Positions 1 through 8,891 of a stretch of DNA of 64,000 nt are shown piece after piece. The first letter of the stretch is position 1; every line of letters starts with the position of its first letter. The notes below the pieces were generated by a model. That model did not search any database. It was not told the origin of the DNA and saw only the letters and a list, made by a program, of their open reading frames with translations. The translations under genes and the position numbers were made by a program. The stretch is from Oscillospiraceae bacterium (GTDB taxonomy: Bacteria; Bacillota; Clostridia; Oscillospirales; Oscillospiraceae), in assembly GCA_017397835.1 (NCBI GenBank), contig JAFQHV010000011.1, forward strand, positions 124,001 through 188,000, given 5' to 3'.

Positions 1-540
1 TTCCTGCTGCTGGGTGCCACTGACGAGGCTTCCTACCGCGCCACCATCGGCGTGGAGGGCGAGAACTGGGTGTGGGCCGAGGACGACTCCCCCGCCGGCA
101 AGGGCTATATGTGCACCAACTACCCCACCGCCCCCCACCACGCCACCTGGCACACCAACATCGGCACCATGTCCATGGACAGCATGAATACCGTGCACCA
201 CACCGTCCGTGACCCCCAGAACGTGTGGTCCAACACGGTGGGTGACATCTTCCTCGATCACGAGCAGAAGTACACCGCCATCGCCAATGAGAACAACCCC
301 GAGGAGATCGTGGATAAGATCATCTACACTCCCGAGGAGTCTGCCGAGCTGGACGTGCGTCCCGCCGAGATCCTGATCTACGTCAAGGAGGCCCGCGCCA
401 AGTTCGCCGTGGGTCAGGCCGGATTCGATCCCAATAACGACGCCAACTGGGCCAACTACCTGCAGACTTTGGACAACATGGGCATGCAGGACTGGAAGGA
501 GATCTCCCAGACCGCTTACTCCCGCATGATGGGCAAGTAA
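1..540 (+). CDS. ABC transporter solute-binding protein, C-terminal part (5' end outside window)
   Basis: The frame is open from base 1, so the gene starts to the left of the window; 179 residues are visible. The final stretch, ending in a W-x-x-Y-x-x-x-L-x-x-M-G segment followed by WKEISQTAYSRMMGK, is typical of the C-terminus of family 1 extracellular sugar- or oligosaccharide-binding lipoproteins. By family, the protein would bind a sugar outside the membrane and deliver it to an ABC permease. The lipoprotein signal and any permease genes would lie outside the window. An internal ATG at 52 lacks a good ribosome site and is not a likely start. A strong terminator follows at once, so this is the last gene of its operon. 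Confidence 0.7.
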   Translation, partial: FLLLGATDEASYRATIGVEGENWVWAEDDSPAGKGYMCTNYPTAPHHATWHTNIGTMSMDSMNTVHHTVRDPQNVWSNTVGDIFLDHEQKYTAIANENNPEEIVDKIIYTPEESAELDVRPAEILIYVKEARAKFAVGQAGFDPNNDANWANYLQTLDNMGMQDWKEISQTAYSRMMGK

Positions 541-553
541 TTCCCTTACGTAT

Positions 554-590
554 AAAGCAGGAGCAGTCTTTCGACTGCTCCTGCTTTTTT
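554..590 (+). terminator. Rho-independent terminator of the solute-binding protein gene
   Basis: A 12-bp perfect stem (557-568 with 573-584) and a TTTC loop, extended by AAA/TTT, is followed by a run of T. Confidence 0.9.
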
Positions 591-596
591 GTTCCC

Positions 597-633
597 AAGA
601 AAGATCCCCCTGCCACAGGGCAGGGGGATCTTT
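597..633 (-). terminator. Terminator of secA
   Basis: A perfect 12-bp GC-rich stem (603-614 with 619-630) lies just beyond the secA stop. On the minus strand it is followed by a short T-rich tail. Confidence 0.8.
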
Positions 634-639
634 CCTTTG

Positions 640-3393
640 TCAGTTTTCCTTATGATAGGCTTCGCAGGAGCACTTCTTCCACTTCAGGCCGCTGCCGCAG
701 GGGCAGGGATCGTTGCGGCCGATTTTGAGCACCTTGCGGGTAGGCTGGCGCTGAACGCTTCCGTCGCCGCCGGCAGACTCCGACGTGACCTTGGCCACAC
801 GCTCACGCTTGACCTGTTCATTCTGGCGCAGGCGCACCTGGAACAGGCGGCGCAGGGTCTCCTCCTGAATGGCGGCAATCATCTGCTCGAACATTTCAAA
901 GCCTTCGCGCTTGTACTCCACCACAGGGTCGTTCTGTCCGTAGGCACGCAGACCGATGCCCTGCTTCAGCTCGTCCATGGCATCGATCTGGTCCATCCAG
1001 AACTCGTCCACCACGCGCAGCATGATCACCCGCTCCAGCTCACGCATCAAATGCTCGCCGAACTGCTCTTCCCGGGCGGCGTACACTTCGCGTGCCTTGT
1101 CGCTGACCAGTTCCACCAATTCATCCACGGTGCAGCCGGCCAGTTCCTCATCGGTCAATTCCAGCTCACCGGGCGCAACGAACATCGTACGGAAAGGCTC
1201 CAGCGCGGCACGGAAGCTGTCGGCATCCATGTGGGCCTGCTCGCCCATGTGGCCGCGGATGGCACCGTCCACCGTGTTGTGCAGCATATTGGCAATGCTC
1301 TCCTTCAGGTCCTGTCCGTCCAGCACCTGGGCGCGCTGCTCGTAAATGACCTTACGCTGGGTGTTCATTACATCATCGTATTCCAGCACGCTCTTACGGG
1401 TCTGGAAGTTGCGGGATTCCACCTGCCGCTGGGCATTCTCAATGGCACCGGACAGGATCTTGGCATCAATGGGGGTGTTCTCATCCACGCCCAGCCGCTC
1501 CATCATGCCCATGACCCGCTCGGACCCGAACAGGCGCATGATGTCGTCCTCCAGCGACAGGTAGAAGCGGGTCTGACCCGGGTCACCCTGACGGCCGGCA
1601 CGGCCGCGCAGCTGGTTGTCGATGCGGCGGGACTCGTGCCGCTCGGTACCCAAAATAAACAGGCCGCCCACCTCACGCACTCGGTCCGCCTCATCTTTGA
1701 TGGCAGCCTTGTACTTGGCCTCCGCCTCGGTGAACATCTTTCGCGCGTTGAGGATCTCCTCATTATCGGTGTCGGCAAAGCCGGTGGCCTCGGCGATCAG
1801 TTCGTCGGAAAGGCCCGCCTTCCGCAGATCGGCCTTGGCCAAAAACTCCGCGTTGCCGCCCAGCATGATGTCGGTACCGCGGCCGGCCATGTTGGTGGCC
1901 ACGGTGACGGCGCCGAACTTGCCCGCCTGCGCCACGATCTCGGCTTCCTTTTCGTGGTTTTTGGCGTTCAGGACGTTATGCTTGATGCCCCGGCGTCGGA
2001 GCATATCGCTCAGCAGCTCGGACTTTTCGATGGAGATGGTGCCCACCAGCACGGGCTGGCCCTGCTTATGGCAGACCTCGATCTGGTCGATGATGGCCCT
2101 GTACTTGCCCCGCTCGTTCTTATACACCACGTCGGGGTTGTCCTGACGGGCCAGGGGGCGGTTGGTGGGGATCTCCACGATGTCCAGCTCGTAGATGGTG
2201 CCGAACTCTTCCTCCTCGGTCATGGCGGTACCGGTCATGCCGGACAGCTTATCGTACAGGCGGAAGTAATTTTGGAAGGTAATGGTGGCAAGGGTCTTGG
2301 ACTCGTTGGCCACCTCCACGTGTTCCTTGGCCTCGATAGCCTGATGCAGGCCCTCGTTATAGCGCCGTCCAAACATCAGTCGGCCGGTGAACTCGTCCAC
2401 GATGATGACCTGACCGTCCTTGACCACGTAATCAATGTCCCGCTTCATCACGCCGTGGGCCTTCAGAGCCTGATTGATGTGGTGGGACAGGGTGGAGTTG
2501 TCCGGGTCACCCAGATTTTCCACGTTGAAGGCCTGTTCGGCCTTGGCAATGCCGCGGGCGGTAAGGGTGGCGGTGCGGGCCTTCTCGTCCACCACGTAGT
2601 CGGCATCCAGGGCGGGGTCCTCTTCCTGCTTGTTGTCCACTTTGGCAATGCGCACGCACTTGAGCCGGCGGGCAAATTGGTCCACGATGGAGTAGAGCTG
2701 GGTGGACTTTTCCCCCTGACCGGAGATGATGAGGGGGGTGCGGGCCTCGTCGATGAGGATGGAGTCCACCTCGTCCACGATGGCAAAGGCGTGCTCCCGC
2801 TGGACCAGTTCTTCGGAATACAGCGCCATATTGTCGCGCAGGTAGTCAAAACCAAACTCGTTGTTGGTACCGTAGGTGATGTCGGCGGCGTAGGCATCCT
2901 TCTTGGCCTGTCCGGTCACGCCGTGGATGATGAGGCCCACAGTCAGTCCCATGAACCGGAACACCTTACCCATCCACTCGGAGTCACGCTTGGCCAGATA
3001 GTCGTTGACGGTGACGATGTGCACGCCCCGGCCGGACAGAGCGTTGAGGTAGGCGGGCAGGGTGGCAACCAGGGTCTTGCCTTCGCCGGTCTTCATCTCG
3101 GCGATGCGGCCCTGATGCAGCACGATACCGCCGATGAGCTGCACCCGATAGGGGCGCATACCCAACACACGCCAGGCCGCTTCGCGGCAGGCGGCAAACG
3201 CCTCGGGCAGGATATCGTCCAACGTCTCGCCGGCGGCAAGGCGGGCCTTCAGCTCCGGGGTCTTGGCCTGCAGCTGCTCGTCGGTCAGGGCCTTGTACTC
3301 CTCCTCCAGCGCCTCGATCCTGCAGACGATGGGTTCAATGGTTTTCAGTTCCCGCTGGGAGCGGGTGCCGAACAGTTTGGTCAGTAAACTCAT
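640..3393 (-). CDS. secA: Protein translocase ATPase SecA
   Basis: SecA is the motor ATPase that pushes preproteins through the SecYEG channel. The 917-residue length is normal. Walker A reads MKTGEGKT near residue 105 and the DEAD-type Walker B region reads [14 protein letters not shown] near 208. The second motor domain carries the [11 protein letters not shown] motif. The C-terminus ends in a SEC-C zinc-binding tail ([15 protein letters not shown]), which binds SecB or ribosomes in relatives. The start is supported by an AGAGGTG ribosome site. The gene stands alone between its own promoter region and terminator. Confidence 0.98.
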   Translation of the reverse strand: MSLLTKLFGTRSQRELKTIEPIVCRIEALEEEYKALTDEQLQAKTPELKARLAAGETLDDILPEAFAACREAAWRVLGMRPYRVQLIGGIVLHQGRIAEMKTGEGKTLVATLPAYLNALSGRGVHIVTVNDYLAKRDSEWMGKVFRFMGLTVGLIIHGVTGQAKKDAYAADITYGTNNEFGFDYLRDNMALYSEELVQREHAFAIVDEVDSILIDEARTPLIISGQGEKSTQLYSIVDQFARRLKCVRIAKVDNKQEEDPALDADYVVDEKARTATLTARGIAKAEQAFNVENLGDPDNSTLSHHINQALKAHGVMKRDIDYVVKDGQVIIVDEFTGRLMFGRRYNEGLHQAIEAKEHVEVANESKTLATITFQNYFRLYDKLSGMTGTAMTEEEEFGTIYELDIVEIPTNRPLARQDNPDVVYKNERGKYRAIIDQIEVCHKQGQPVLVGTISIEKSELLSDMLRRRGIKHNVLNAKNHEKEAEIVAQAGKFGAVTVATNMAGRGTDIMLGGNAEFLAKADLRKAGLSDELIAEATGFADTDNEEILNARKMFTEAEAKYKAAIKDEADRVREVGGLFILGTERHESRRIDNQLRGRAGRQGDPGQTRFYLSLEDDIMRLFGSERVMGMMERLGVDENTPIDAKILSGAIENAQRQVESRNFQTRKSVLEYDDVMNTQRKVIYEQRAQVLDGQDLKESIANMLHNTVDGAIRGHMGEQAHMDADSFRAALEPFRTMFVAPGELELTDEELAGCTVDELVELVSDKAREVYAAREEQFGEHLMRELERVIMLRVVDEFWMDQIDAMDELKQGIGLRAYGQNDPVVEYKREGFEMFEQMIAAIQEETLRRLFQVRLRQNEQVKRERVAKVTSESAGGDGSVQRQPTRKVLKIGRNDPCPCGSGLKWKKCSCEAYHKEN

Positions 3394-3437
3394 ATCAAAA
3401 CACCTCTCGGATGTGGGACTCCACAGTAAATCAATTT

Positions 3438-3466
3438 AGTATACCACACTTCCGCCCGTTGGAAAA
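3438..3466 (-). promoter_or_regulatory. Putative secA promoter
   Basis: On the minus strand an extended -10 (TGG TATACT, -10 hexamer at 3438-3443) lies about 45 bases upstream of the secA start. The -35 position (3461-3466, TTTTCC) is poor, so the extended -10 is the main evidence. Confidence 0.5.
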
Positions 3467-3530
3467 GCACATTTTGTAAATAAATATGAAAAGGCGGGTT
3501 TTTGACGTGGTATTTTCCATGTTTCGGGTG

Positions 3531-3559
3531 TTGACAAATACCCTTCGATATGTTACTGT
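3531..3559 (+). promoter_or_regulatory. Promoter of the riboswitch-symporter transcript
   Basis: A perfect -35 TTGACA (3531-3536), a 17-base spacer and a -10 TACTGT (3554-3559) preceded by TG. The predicted leader is about 240 bases and contains the glycine riboswitch. Confidence 0.7.
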
Positions 3560-3622
3560 AATGCGGTAAATTGAACAGGACAGACGAAGCGTGCAGGACG
3601 AACGGACTGTGCGTGGATGTAA

Positions 3623-3700
3623 CTCTGGAGAAGCTCGCTGCGCGGGGGCCGAAGGGGCAAAGCGGTGCAAACCGCCAATCTCTCAGGCAAAAGGACAGAG
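3623..3700 (+). ncRNA. Glycine riboswitch aptamer (single copy)
   Basis: The conserved glycine aptamer core is visible. P1 pairs CTCTG (3623-3627) with CAGAG (3696-3700). The GCCGAAGGGGCAA block is at 3648-3660, and the signature CTCTCAGGCAAAAGGACAGAG occupies 3680-3700. Only one aptamer is recognisable, whereas many relatives have two in tandem; flanking bases could form the ghost-aptamer pairing known for singlet versions. It sits in the leader of an AgcS-family symporter, a known regulon member for this class. Confidence 0.92.
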
Positions 3701-3737
3701 ATGGCCGGGGTTCTTTGAACCTTTCCGCCAGCTTTGT

Positions 3738-3777
3738 ACCGTGGAGCGTGTGTTCCGCGGTTATTTTTATCGTTTTT
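3738..3777 (+). terminator. Expression-platform terminator of the glycine riboswitch
   Basis: An 8-bp stem (3738-3745 with 3754-3761, one G-U pair) is followed by TATTTTTATCGTTTTT. It lies between the aptamer and the ribosome site, the right place for glycine-dependent control of transcription termination. The direction of the switch (on or off with glycine) cannot be read from sequence alone. Confidence 0.6.
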
Positions 3778-3806
3778 CCTGTCAAAAGAGAAAGGAAGAT
3801 TTGTCA

Positions 3807-5213
3807 ATGGAAAAGTTTTTGGAACTCGTGACGCTTGTCAACGGCAAGCTGAACGCTTTCGCCTGGGGCCCCATCATGCTGGCCCTGCTCATCGGTACCG
3901 GTGTGTACCTGACCATCCGCACCCGCTGCCTGCAGGTAACCAAGTTCGGTTACATCATGAAGAACACCATCGGCTCTCTGTTCTCCAAGAAGAACAAGGG
4001 CGACGGTAGGAACCTGACCGCCTTCCAGGCCGTGTCCACCGCCATGGCCGGTACCGTGGGTACCGGCAACATCGCCGGTGTCACCGGCGCCCTGTTCGTG
4101 GGCGGCCCCGGCGCCGTGTTCTGGATGTGGGTGTCCGCTTTCTTCGGTATGTGCACCAAGTACTGCGAGATCGCCCTGTCCATGAAGTTCCGCAACAAGA
4201 AGGACGGCGTGTACCACGGCGGTCCCATGTACGCCATTGAAAAGGGTCTGGGCAAGAACTGGAAGTGGCTGGCTGTCATCTTCGCCATCCTGGGCGGCCT
4301 GACCTCCTTCGGTATCGGCAACATCGCCCAGTCCAGCGAGATCGCCGGCGCTATCAGCAGCCTGTCCGGCGGCAAGGTCTCCCTGCTGGCCGCCGGCATC
4401 ATCCTGGCCGTCGTGGTTGCGTTCGTCGTTCTGGGCGGTGTCAAGCGCGTGGGTCAGGTCACCAGCTATATGGTGCCCTTCATGTCCATCTTCTACATCC
4501 TGGCCGGTATCGCTGTCATCGTCCTGCGCATTACCGATGTGCCCGCCGCCTTCGCCACCATCTTCAAGGGCGCTTTCAGCTTTGAGGCTGTGGGCGGTGG
4601 TGTGATGGGCTACGCCATCATGGTCGCCATGCGTCAGGGCTTCGCCCGCGGCGTCTTCTCCAATGAGGCCGGTATGGGTTCCGCTCCCATTGCCCACGCC
4701 GCCAGCGAGACCGAAGAGCCTGCCGAGCAGGCCATGTGGGGCGTGTTCGAGGTGTTCTTTGACACCATCATCATCTGCTCCATCACCGCTCTGACCGTCA
4801 TTCTGTCCGGCATGGAGCTGACCTCCGCCGCGCTGGACGGCTTCGCCTCCAAGGGCGCCGCCGCCGTCGCCGCCTTCAACTCCATCCTGCCCGGCACCCT
4901 CGGCGGTACCATCATCCAGATCAGCCTGATCTTCTTCGCCCTGTCCACCATCCTGAGCTGGAGCTACTACGGTGAGCGCTGCTGGGGTTACCTGACCAAC
5001 AACAACAAGGTCTTTGATTACGTCTATAAGATCATCTTCGTGCTGGTCTGCGTGGTGGGTGCCACCGGTTCCGGCACCCTGATGTGGGACATCGCCGACA
5101 CCCTGAACGGTCTGATGGCTCTGCCCAACCTGGTGTCCCTGCTGCTGCTGTCCGGTATCATCACCAAGATCACCAAGGACTACTTCTTCTCCGGCAACAA
5201 GCTGGCCAAGTAA
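3807..5213 (+). CDS. Sodium:alanine/glycine symporter (AgcS/AlsT family)
   Basis: A 468-residue polytopic membrane protein that by family imports alanine or glycine with sodium. Family motifs include the block around TAMAGTVGTGNIAGV (about residues 78-92) and the segment FSNEAGMGSAPIAHA, followed by about ten hydrophobic helices. The start at 3807 follows an AAAGGAAG ribosome site. A longer in-frame extension to 3591 would run through the riboswitch and is rejected. The glycine riboswitch upstream points to glycine as the physiological substrate (inference). A terminator follows directly. Confidence 0.93.
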   Translation: MEKFLELVTLVNGKLNAFAWGPIMLALLIGTGVYLTIRTRCLQVTKFGYIMKNTIGSLFSKKNKGDGRNLTAFQAVSTAMAGTVGTGNIAGVTGALFVGGPGAVFWMWVSAFFGMCTKYCEIALSMKFRNKKDGVYHGGPMYAIEKGLGKNWKWLAVIFAILGGLTSFGIGNIAQSSEIAGAISSLSGGKVSLLAAGIILAVVVAFVVLGGVKRVGQVTSYMVPFMSIFYILAGIAVIVLRITDVPAAFATIFKGAFSFEAVGGGVMGYAIMVAMRQGFARGVFSNEAGMGSAPIAHAASETEEPAEQAMWGVFEVFFDTIIICSITALTVILSGMELTSAALDGFASKGAAAVAAFNSILPGTLGGTIIQISLIFFALSTILSWSYYGERCWGYLTNNNKVFDYVYKIIFVLVCVVGATGSGTLMWDIADTLNGLMALPNLVSLLLLSGIITKITKDYFFSGNKLAK

Positions 5214-5225
5214 ATTATCGTTTTT

Positions 5226-5258
5226 GCCGCCCGGATGCTTGTCATCCGGGCGGTTTTA
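5226..5258 (+). terminator. Terminator after the symporter gene
   Basis: A perfect 11-bp stem (5227-5237 with 5243-5253) is followed by TTTTATGTTTT. A weak promoter-like pair, TTGTCA at 5239 and TTTAAT at 5262, overlaps it and could serve rlmD. Confidence 0.85.
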
Positions 5259-5299
5259 TGTTTTAATATATAGGATAACAACCAACCGGAGGTGTACCG

Positions 5300-6670
5300 A
5301 TGATGCAGCTGAAAAAGAACGATATTCACCAACTGGAAATCACCGGTTATACCGCCGACGGTATGGGCGTTGCCCGGCTGGAGGGCCGGGTGATCTTCGT
5401 CCCCCGTACCATCCGGGGGGAGCGCTGGAACGTCCAACTGCTGAAGGTAAATAAGAACGTGGCCTGGGGCCGGGGTGTGGAGCTGCTTACCCCCTCCCCC
5501 GCCCGCATTGAGCCAGACTGTCCCCACTTCGGTCCCTGCGGCGGCTGTCAGTTCCGCCACATGGACTACGCCGAGGAGCTGGAGGCCAAGCGCCAGCAGG
5601 TAGAGGATGCCCTGCGCCGCATCGGAGGCGCGGACGTGACCGTGGATACCATTCACGGTGCCAACGGTACCTGCCGCTACCGCAACAAGGTGCAGTTCCC
5701 CGTGGCAGGTGCGGCCGACAACGTAAGGCTGGGCCTGTTCCGCAGCCGCAGCCATCAGGTACTGGATGTGACCGACTGCCTGCTGCAGAGTGAGGGGGCA
5801 AATCACCTTGGCCGCGCACTGAAAGGGTGGATGGAGCAGAACGCCGTCGCCCCCTACGACGAGACCACCGGCCGGGGGTTTGTGCGCCACCTGTTCGTGC
5901 GCTCCAACCGGGCGGGTCAGCATTTGGCCTGCGTGGTGGTCAACAGCAAAACCCTGCCCAACGAGGGGGGGCTTGTATCCGCCCTGCGCTCTGCCGAACC
6001 CGGCCTTGTGGGTGTGGTGCTGAACGTCAACCGGGAGGACACCAACGTGGTGCTGGGCGACCGCTATCGCACCCTTTGGGGTGAGGACCGGTTGGAGCAG
6101 ACCCTATGCGGCAAACAGTTCCGCCTGTCCGTCCCCTCCTTCTTCCAAATCAACCCCGACCAGACCGAGGTGCTGTACGGCCGGGCGGTGGAGTTTGCCG
6201 GGCTGACCGGCAGTGAAACCGTGCTGGACCTGTACTGCGGCATCGGCACCATCAGTTTGGCCCTGGCTGACCACGCCGGAAAGGTCATCGGCGCGGAGAT
6301 CGTTCCCGAGGCCATCGAGGACGCCAAAGAAAATGCCGCACGCAACGGCGTGACCAATGCTGAATTCTTCTGCGGCGATGCAGGTGAAATCGCCAAAAAA
6401 CTGGCAAATGACGGGGTTCATCCCGACGTTATCTGTGTGGACCCACCCCGCAAGGGCCTTGCCCCCGGGGTGACGGATATTCTGGCGGACATGGTGCCGG
6501 AGCGCATCGTGTACGTTTCCTGCGACCCGGCCACTCTGGCCCGGGATGTAAAACTGCTGGCCCAGCGTGGCTATCGCCTTGTGAAGGCCGAGGCGGTGGA
6601 CTTGTTCCCCAGAACCCACCACGTGGAAAGCGTGGCTCTGCTGTACCGCAACGCTCTGCTGCACACATAA
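5300..6670 (+). CDS. rlmD: 23S rRNA (uracil-C5)-methyltransferase, RlmD/TrmA family
   Basis: S-adenosylmethionine-dependent enzyme that makes 5-methyluridine in RNA. An N-terminal TRAM domain (about residues 1-62) is followed by iron-sulphur ligands C74, C80 and C83, with a likely fourth Cys in VTDCLLQ. Next come the methyltransferase fold (VLDLYCGIGTISLAL), DPPRKGL and the catalytic-cysteine segment VSCDPATLARD. The length of 456 fits RlmD/RlmCD proteins. The start at 5300 follows GGAGGTG. Gram-positive members may modify two positions (RlmCD), so the exact target base is uncertain. It begins a run of plus-strand genes. Confidence 0.92.
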   Translation: MMQLKKNDIHQLEITGYTADGMGVARLEGRVIFVPRTIRGERWNVQLLKVNKNVAWGRGVELLTPSPARIEPDCPHFGPCGGCQFRHMDYAEELEAKRQQVEDALRRIGGADVTVDTIHGANGTCRYRNKVQFPVAGAADNVRLGLFRSRSHQVLDVTDCLLQSEGANHLGRALKGWMEQNAVAPYDETTGRGFVRHLFVRSNRAGQHLACVVVNSKTLPNEGGLVSALRSAEPGLVGVVLNVNREDTNVVLGDRYRTLWGEDRLEQTLCGKQFRLSVPSFFQINPDQTEVLYGRAVEFAGLTGSETVLDLYCGIGTISLALADHAGKVIGAEIVPEAIEDAKENAARNGVTNAEFFCGDAGEIAKKLANDGVHPDVICVDPPRKGLAPGVTDILADMVPERIVYVSCDPATLARDVKLLAQRGYRLVKAEAVDLFPRTHHVESVALLYRNALLHT

Positions 6671-6687
6671 CCAAGGAGGATTTCTTT

Positions 6688-7725
6688 ATGATAAACGGAA
6701 AAATCGACCTGAGAAGCGACACCGTGACCGTACCCACCGACGAAATGCGCCAGGCTATGTTCCGGGCCGTTGTTGGTGACGACGTTTACGGCGACGATGC
6801 CACCGTCAACGAGCTGGAGTGGCTGGCCGCCCAGCGTTTCGGCAAAGAGGCCGCCCTGTTTATGCCTACCGGCACCATGAGCAATCAGACCGCGGTCTTC
6901 ACCTGGGTAAAAAACCGGGGCGACGAGGTCATTCTGCCCGATAACTGCCATGTGGTGGTGCATGAAGCGGGCGCGGCGGCCATCCTTGCCGGCGCGCAGC
7001 TGCGGACGGTGCAGAATGTGGCCGGGGAAATGCCCTTGGACATCGTGGAGCATTACATCCGCAAAGATCCCACGGACATCCACCAGCCCTCCACCGCCCT
7101 CATTACATACGAAAATGCCGACTCCGACGGACAGGTGCGCAGCGTGGAGTACATGAAGTCCGTGTGGGAACTGGCGAAGAAGTACAATCTGCCCGTCCAC
7201 ATTGACGGCGCCCGCATTTTCAATGCGGCGGCGTATCTGGGCGTGGATGTAACGCAGATGGCGCAATATGCCGATTCCATTTCCGTGTGTCTTTCCAAGG
7301 GTCTGTGCGCCCCTGTTGGCTCCGTGCTGGTCGGCCCCAAGGCCTTTATCGACCTTGCCCGAAGAAAGCGCAAGATCCTCGGCGGCGGTATGCGTCAGGC
7401 CGGCATCCTGGCCGCGGCCGGTATCATCGCCCTGAACAACATGACCGACCGTTTGCAGCAGGACCATGATAACGCGGCCTATATGGCCCGGCGGCTGGGC
7501 GAGGTCAGGGGTCTGGAGGTGTACCGGGAGCGCCAGCAGATCAACATGGTCTTTTTCAAGCTGAAAGACTATCCTATGGATTCCGCGGCTCTGGTCAAGT
7601 ATATGGCGGAGCATAATGTCATCATCAATGGCGAGGACAACGGCATGATGCGTTTTGTTTCCCACGCCTATGTATCCAGAGAAGAAATCGACACGGTCAT
7701 CGACCTGATGAAGCAGGCACAGTAA
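6688..7725 (+). CDS. ltaE: Low-specificity L-threonine aldolase
   Basis: A PLP enzyme that splits threonine or allo-threonine to glycine and acetaldehyde. The 345 residues open with the family signature IDLRSDTVTVPTDEMRQAM and the segment GDDVYGDDATVNELE. The PLP-binding lysine is K204 in SVCLSKGLCAPVGS, and DGAR near residue 173 contacts the cofactor. The start follows AAGGAGG, 17 bases after the rlmD stop, so the two are probably co-transcribed. The glycine it makes links loosely with the glycine-sensing symporter gene nearby. Confidence 0.93.
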   Translation: MINGKIDLRSDTVTVPTDEMRQAMFRAVVGDDVYGDDATVNELEWLAAQRFGKEAALFMPTGTMSNQTAVFTWVKNRGDEVILPDNCHVVVHEAGAAAILAGAQLRTVQNVAGEMPLDIVEHYIRKDPTDIHQPSTALITYENADSDGQVRSVEYMKSVWELAKKYNLPVHIDGARIFNAAAYLGVDVTQMAQYADSISVCLSKGLCAPVGSVLVGPKAFIDLARRKRKILGGGMRQAGILAAAGIIALNNMTDRLQQDHDNAAYMARRLGEVRGLEVYRERQQINMVFFKLKDYPMDSAALVKYMAEHNVIINGEDNGMMRFVSHAYVSREEIDTVIDLMKQAQ

Positions 7726-7751
7726 CGCACTTAATGAAAGGTGGTTTTTCT

Positions 7752-8417
7752 ATGACGCAATGGCAGGGTAAAAAGTGGTATTGCTACGGCACTTCCATGA
7801 CTGATAATACAACCCTACTTAACGGCCGGCACTGCGGCCACTACTCCAAGCATTTGGCCCGATTTGCCGGTTTGGAAGAACACAATTTCGGCAAGGCCGG
7901 AAGCGGCATTATCCCCAAGTGTCATGACGCGGACAACGTCAAGTCACGCTGTATGCGCCTGTCCGACGGCAAGGCAGAGGCCGACCTCATCACCATCGAT
8001 GTCATCCCCAACGACAACGTCAAGGGCGAACTGGGCGAGGTGACGGATTGGAGCGACGATACCTTCTGCGGCAACCTCAATCAGATCATCGCCTATCTCC
8101 TTGCCAACACCAAAGCGACCGTCGTCATTCTGCTGGCCTCCCGCAGCCGCTACAACAACGACGACCACTCCATGCAGTACACCCCCAACAGCGAGAAGGT
8201 CAAAAACTGGATGGCCTGGGAGGATGCGGTGGTCACCATCTGCCGGATGCACGGCATCCAGTGCTGGAACGGCGCCAGTGAGGCCGGTCTCGGGTACTAT
8301 CGCGTTTCCGGGGACAACACCTTTATTCAGGACAACATCCACCTGACCGACAAGGGCGGCGAGGTGCTTGCAAACTATTTTTGGGGAAAACTTCAGAATA
8401 TCTATCCCATGGATTGA
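7752..8417 (+). CDS. SGNH/GDSL-type hydrolase
   Basis: A 221-residue protein with the SGNH pattern. YGTSMTD near the N-terminus carries the likely nucleophile serine (block I, G-x-S-x-x-D form). GKAGSG supplies block II, and DNIHLTDKGG near the C-terminus supplies the Asp-x-x-His pair. No signal peptide is seen, so it is probably cytoplasmic. The start at 7752 is preferred because the ribosome site AAAGGTGG lies downstream of the earlier in-frame ATG at 7734. The ester substrate cannot be inferred; members act on acyl groups of sugars, lipids or peptidoglycan. Confidence 0.75.
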   Translation: MTQWQGKKWYCYGTSMTDNTTLLNGRHCGHYSKHLARFAGLEEHNFGKAGSGIIPKCHDADNVKSRCMRLSDGKAEADLITIDVIPNDNVKGELGEVTDWSDDTFCGNLNQIIAYLLANTKATVVILLASRSRYNNDDHSMQYTPNSEKVKNWMAWEDAVVTICRMHGIQCWNGASEAGLGYYRVSGDNTFIQDNIHLTDKGGEVLANYFWGKLQNIYPMD

Positions 8418-8446
8418 CCGTTACGCAAGCGAAAAGGAGCTCAACT

Positions 8447-8845
8447 ATGAATTACGCCATCGTTGAAGGTGCCATCGCCCTCCCCGACGTCATGGCTCTG
8501 CTGAAGCAGACTTACTGGGCGAACAAGCGCACGCCGGAGCAGGTGCAGCGCTCTATGGACAATTCCCGGTGCTATGGCATATACTTGGACGGCGAACAAA
8601 AACTCGTGGGGTTTGCCCGAGTCATTTCCGACTTCGCCACCACCTATTACCTGTGCGACGTGGTCATTGACAGGGACCATCAGCACAATGGCCTTGGCGT
8701 TGCGCTGGTTTCCCACATCGAAAACCGGCCGGAATATCAGGGTCTGCGCGGTATGCTGATCACCCGGGACGCCCATACTCTGTATGAGAAGTTCGGCTAT
8801 CAGACCCTGAACGGCCGCGCCATGGTCAAAGGACTGAACTGTTAG
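8447..8845 (+). CDS. GNAT family N-acetyltransferase
   Basis: 132 residues with the GNAT fold. The acetyl-CoA-binding motif A region reads VVIDRDHQHNGLGVALVSHI, followed by the C-terminal YEKFGYQ motif that usually places a tyrosine near the thiol. The start at 8447 follows AAAAGGAG. An in-frame extension back to 8381 overlaps the previous gene and lacks a ribosome site. The substrate is unknown. It lies 29 bases after the SGNH hydrolase gene and is probably in the same transcript. Confidence 0.82.
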   Translation: MNYAIVEGAIALPDVMALLKQTYWANKRTPEQVQRSMDNSRCYGIYLDGEQKLVGFARVISDFATTYYLCDVVIDRDHQHNGLGVALVSHIENRPEYQGLRGMLITRDAHTLYEKFGYQTLNGRAMVKGLNC

Positions 8846-8891
8846 CTTTCACGTGATCCCAAATTCCAAAGACAGAAAGAGGTAGCAAATA

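Noticed and set aside
589..3387. 932-codon plus-strand frame opposite secA
   Set aside because: Antisense shadow of a certain gene. It is rich in His, Leu, Val and Gly with no domain, caused by high-GC third positions.
3560..3622. Second, upstream glycine aptamer
   Set aside because: The conserved core and the CTCTCAGGCAAA block occur only once.
3591..3806. N-terminal extension of the symporter
   Set aside because: The segment is the glycine riboswitch leader; the true ATG at 3807 has a ribosome site.
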